Below, one piece after another: positions 63,641-64,000 of a stretch of 64,000 nt of DNA. The position numbers and the translations under genes are program-made. Under the pieces are notes generated by a model. It ran no database searches. It had not been told where the DNA came from and saw only the letters and a list, made by a program, of their open reading frames with translations. Where the stretch lies: the NCBI RefSeq assembly GCF_051014685.1, contig NC_135056.1:496001-560000 (forward strand), given 5' to 3'. Source of the DNA: Ptiloglossa arizonensis. Lineage: Eukaryota; Arthropoda; Insecta; Hymenoptera; Colletidae. How positions within the stretch are numbered: the stretch's first letter is position 1; each line of letters begins with the position of its first letter.

Positions 63641-64000
63641 CAGATGCAACAGAAATTTTGCGGATTGGTCAATCCGTTCGCGAGATATGGCAGTTTTGAT
63701 GTAAGAAACGCTTGAGAAACTCAAAATTTTCGCAGTTCTGATGCTCGAAACGAATAACTAGAACGGCCTAGGGGAAAACTACTCATACCGTTGTAATCGG
63801 GCGAGTTTCTACTTTCAGATGCGAGAGAAATTTTGCGGATTGGTCAATCCGTTCGCGAGATATGGCAGTTTTGAGGTAAGAAACGCTTGAGAAACTCCAA
63901 TTTTTCGCAGTTCTGATGCTCGAAGCGAATTACTAGAACGGCCTAGGGGAAGACTACTCATACCGTTGTAGTCGGGCGAGTTTCTACTTTCAGATGCAAC

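Larger units (their letters stand above)
1..64000. repeat. 175-bp satellite DNA array (about 366 monomers)
   Basis: The same 175-bp unit repeats head to tail across the entire window; the phase-1 motif GGTCAATCCG recurs at 1, 176 (as TGTCAATCCG), 351 and so on to the end. All monomers have the same orientation, and I saw no unique sequence, transposon or inversion. Monomers differ mainly by point substitutions at a limited set of sites. The consensus holds the NruI palindrome TCGCGA at phase 12-17, an A/T tract AAATTTT at phase 58-64 and CCTAGG at phase 101-106. Arrays of this unit size, purity and HOR structure are typical of centromeric or pericentromeric satellites, but centromere function is inferred, not shown. 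I do not recognise the family. Both edges of the window lie inside the array. Confidence 0.98.
60989..64000. repeat. 12-monomer HOR, 2,100 bp, one copy plus a copy cut by the window edge
   Basis: Bases 60989-61900 match 63089-64000 at exactly 2,100 bp. Markers are CTTCTTTTTTCAG (61506/63606 for the upstream ACTCA) and the GAAGCGAATTAC monomer (61821/63921). Differences include AATCCTTTCGCG near 61571 and GGCGTAGGGG near 61841 in the left copy. The second copy continues past the end of the window. Confidence 0.87.

Noticed and set aside
1..64000. CRISPR array, because of strict periodicity.
   Set aside because: The entire unit repeats; there are no short repeats alternating with unrelated spacers.
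1..64000. A transposon, LTR or terminal-inverted-repeat element embedded in the array.
   Set aside because: Register on the 175-bp grid is accounted for base by base, leaving no room for an insertion, and no non-satellite stretch was seen.
1..64000. G-quadruplex potential from GGGG at phases 105-108 and 132-135.
   Set aside because: Only two G runs of three or more occur per monomer and they are 23 bases apart, so there is no compact four-run motif.
1..64000. Identification with a named plant or insect satellite.
   Set aside because: Unit length fits many families, but I recognise no sequence match and cannot search; naming one would be a guess.

Overview
The whole 64 kb window is one uninterrupted tandem satellite array. 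The unit is a 175-bp monomer (consensus about 44.6 % GC), and about 366 copies run head to tail in one orientation from the first base to the last. Here phase 1 of the monomer is GGTCAATCCG, as at position 1. I find no protein-coding gene, RNA gene, transposon, unique spacer, orientation switch or array edge. The short open frames that exist (about 60-88 codons) are the monomer read in different registers.

The window suggests a eukaryotic chromosome, most likely centromeric or pericentromeric heterochromatin: nucleosome-sized unit, pure array, strong higher-order repeat (HOR) structure. I do not recognise the satellite and cannot name the organism. CpG is not depleted (12 per consensus monomer against about 8.5 expected). 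That argues against long exposure to CpG methylation and fits an invertebrate at least as well as a plant or vertebrate; this is weak inference.

The register is exact. From first base to last the array is 34 bp shorter than 366 monomers of 175 bp predict (the last monomer cut by the window edge). That shortfall is fully explained by 27 small deletions: 20 monomers with a 1-bp T deletion, five with a 2-bp deletion, one other 1-bp deletion and one 3-bp deletion. No insertion is needed.

Layout: (1) 1-5.3 kb, an 8-monomer (1,400 bp) HOR. (2) 5.3-9.3 kb, a 5-mer tandem duplication (875 bp) and a 9-mer-spaced duplication (1,575 bp). (3) 9.6-22.8 kb, a 10-mer/7-mer pair (1,750/1,225 bp), a 5-mer pair, an 8-mer pair at 16.2-18.6 kb recalling the left edge, and a long-range copy of 9.6-14.9 kb at 19.1-22.8 kb. 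(4) 24.3-30.3 kb, a 16-mer HOR (2,799 bp, two copies plus a start). (5) 29.4-40.1 kb, a 25- to 30-mer HOR with nested 5-mer and single-monomer duplications. (6) 40.1-56.1 kb, a 6-mer family (1,050/1,049 bp, three tandem copies plus dispersed ones) set inside a 4.29-kb block copied 9,969 bp away. (7) 56.4-64 kb, 9-mer (1,575 bp), 5-mer, 2-mer and 12-mer (2,100 bp) HORs reaching the right edge.

Nothing here works as a gene set. The biology is a satellite evolving by unequal exchange at many scales. Its indel and substitution haplotypes let the order of some events be read directly.
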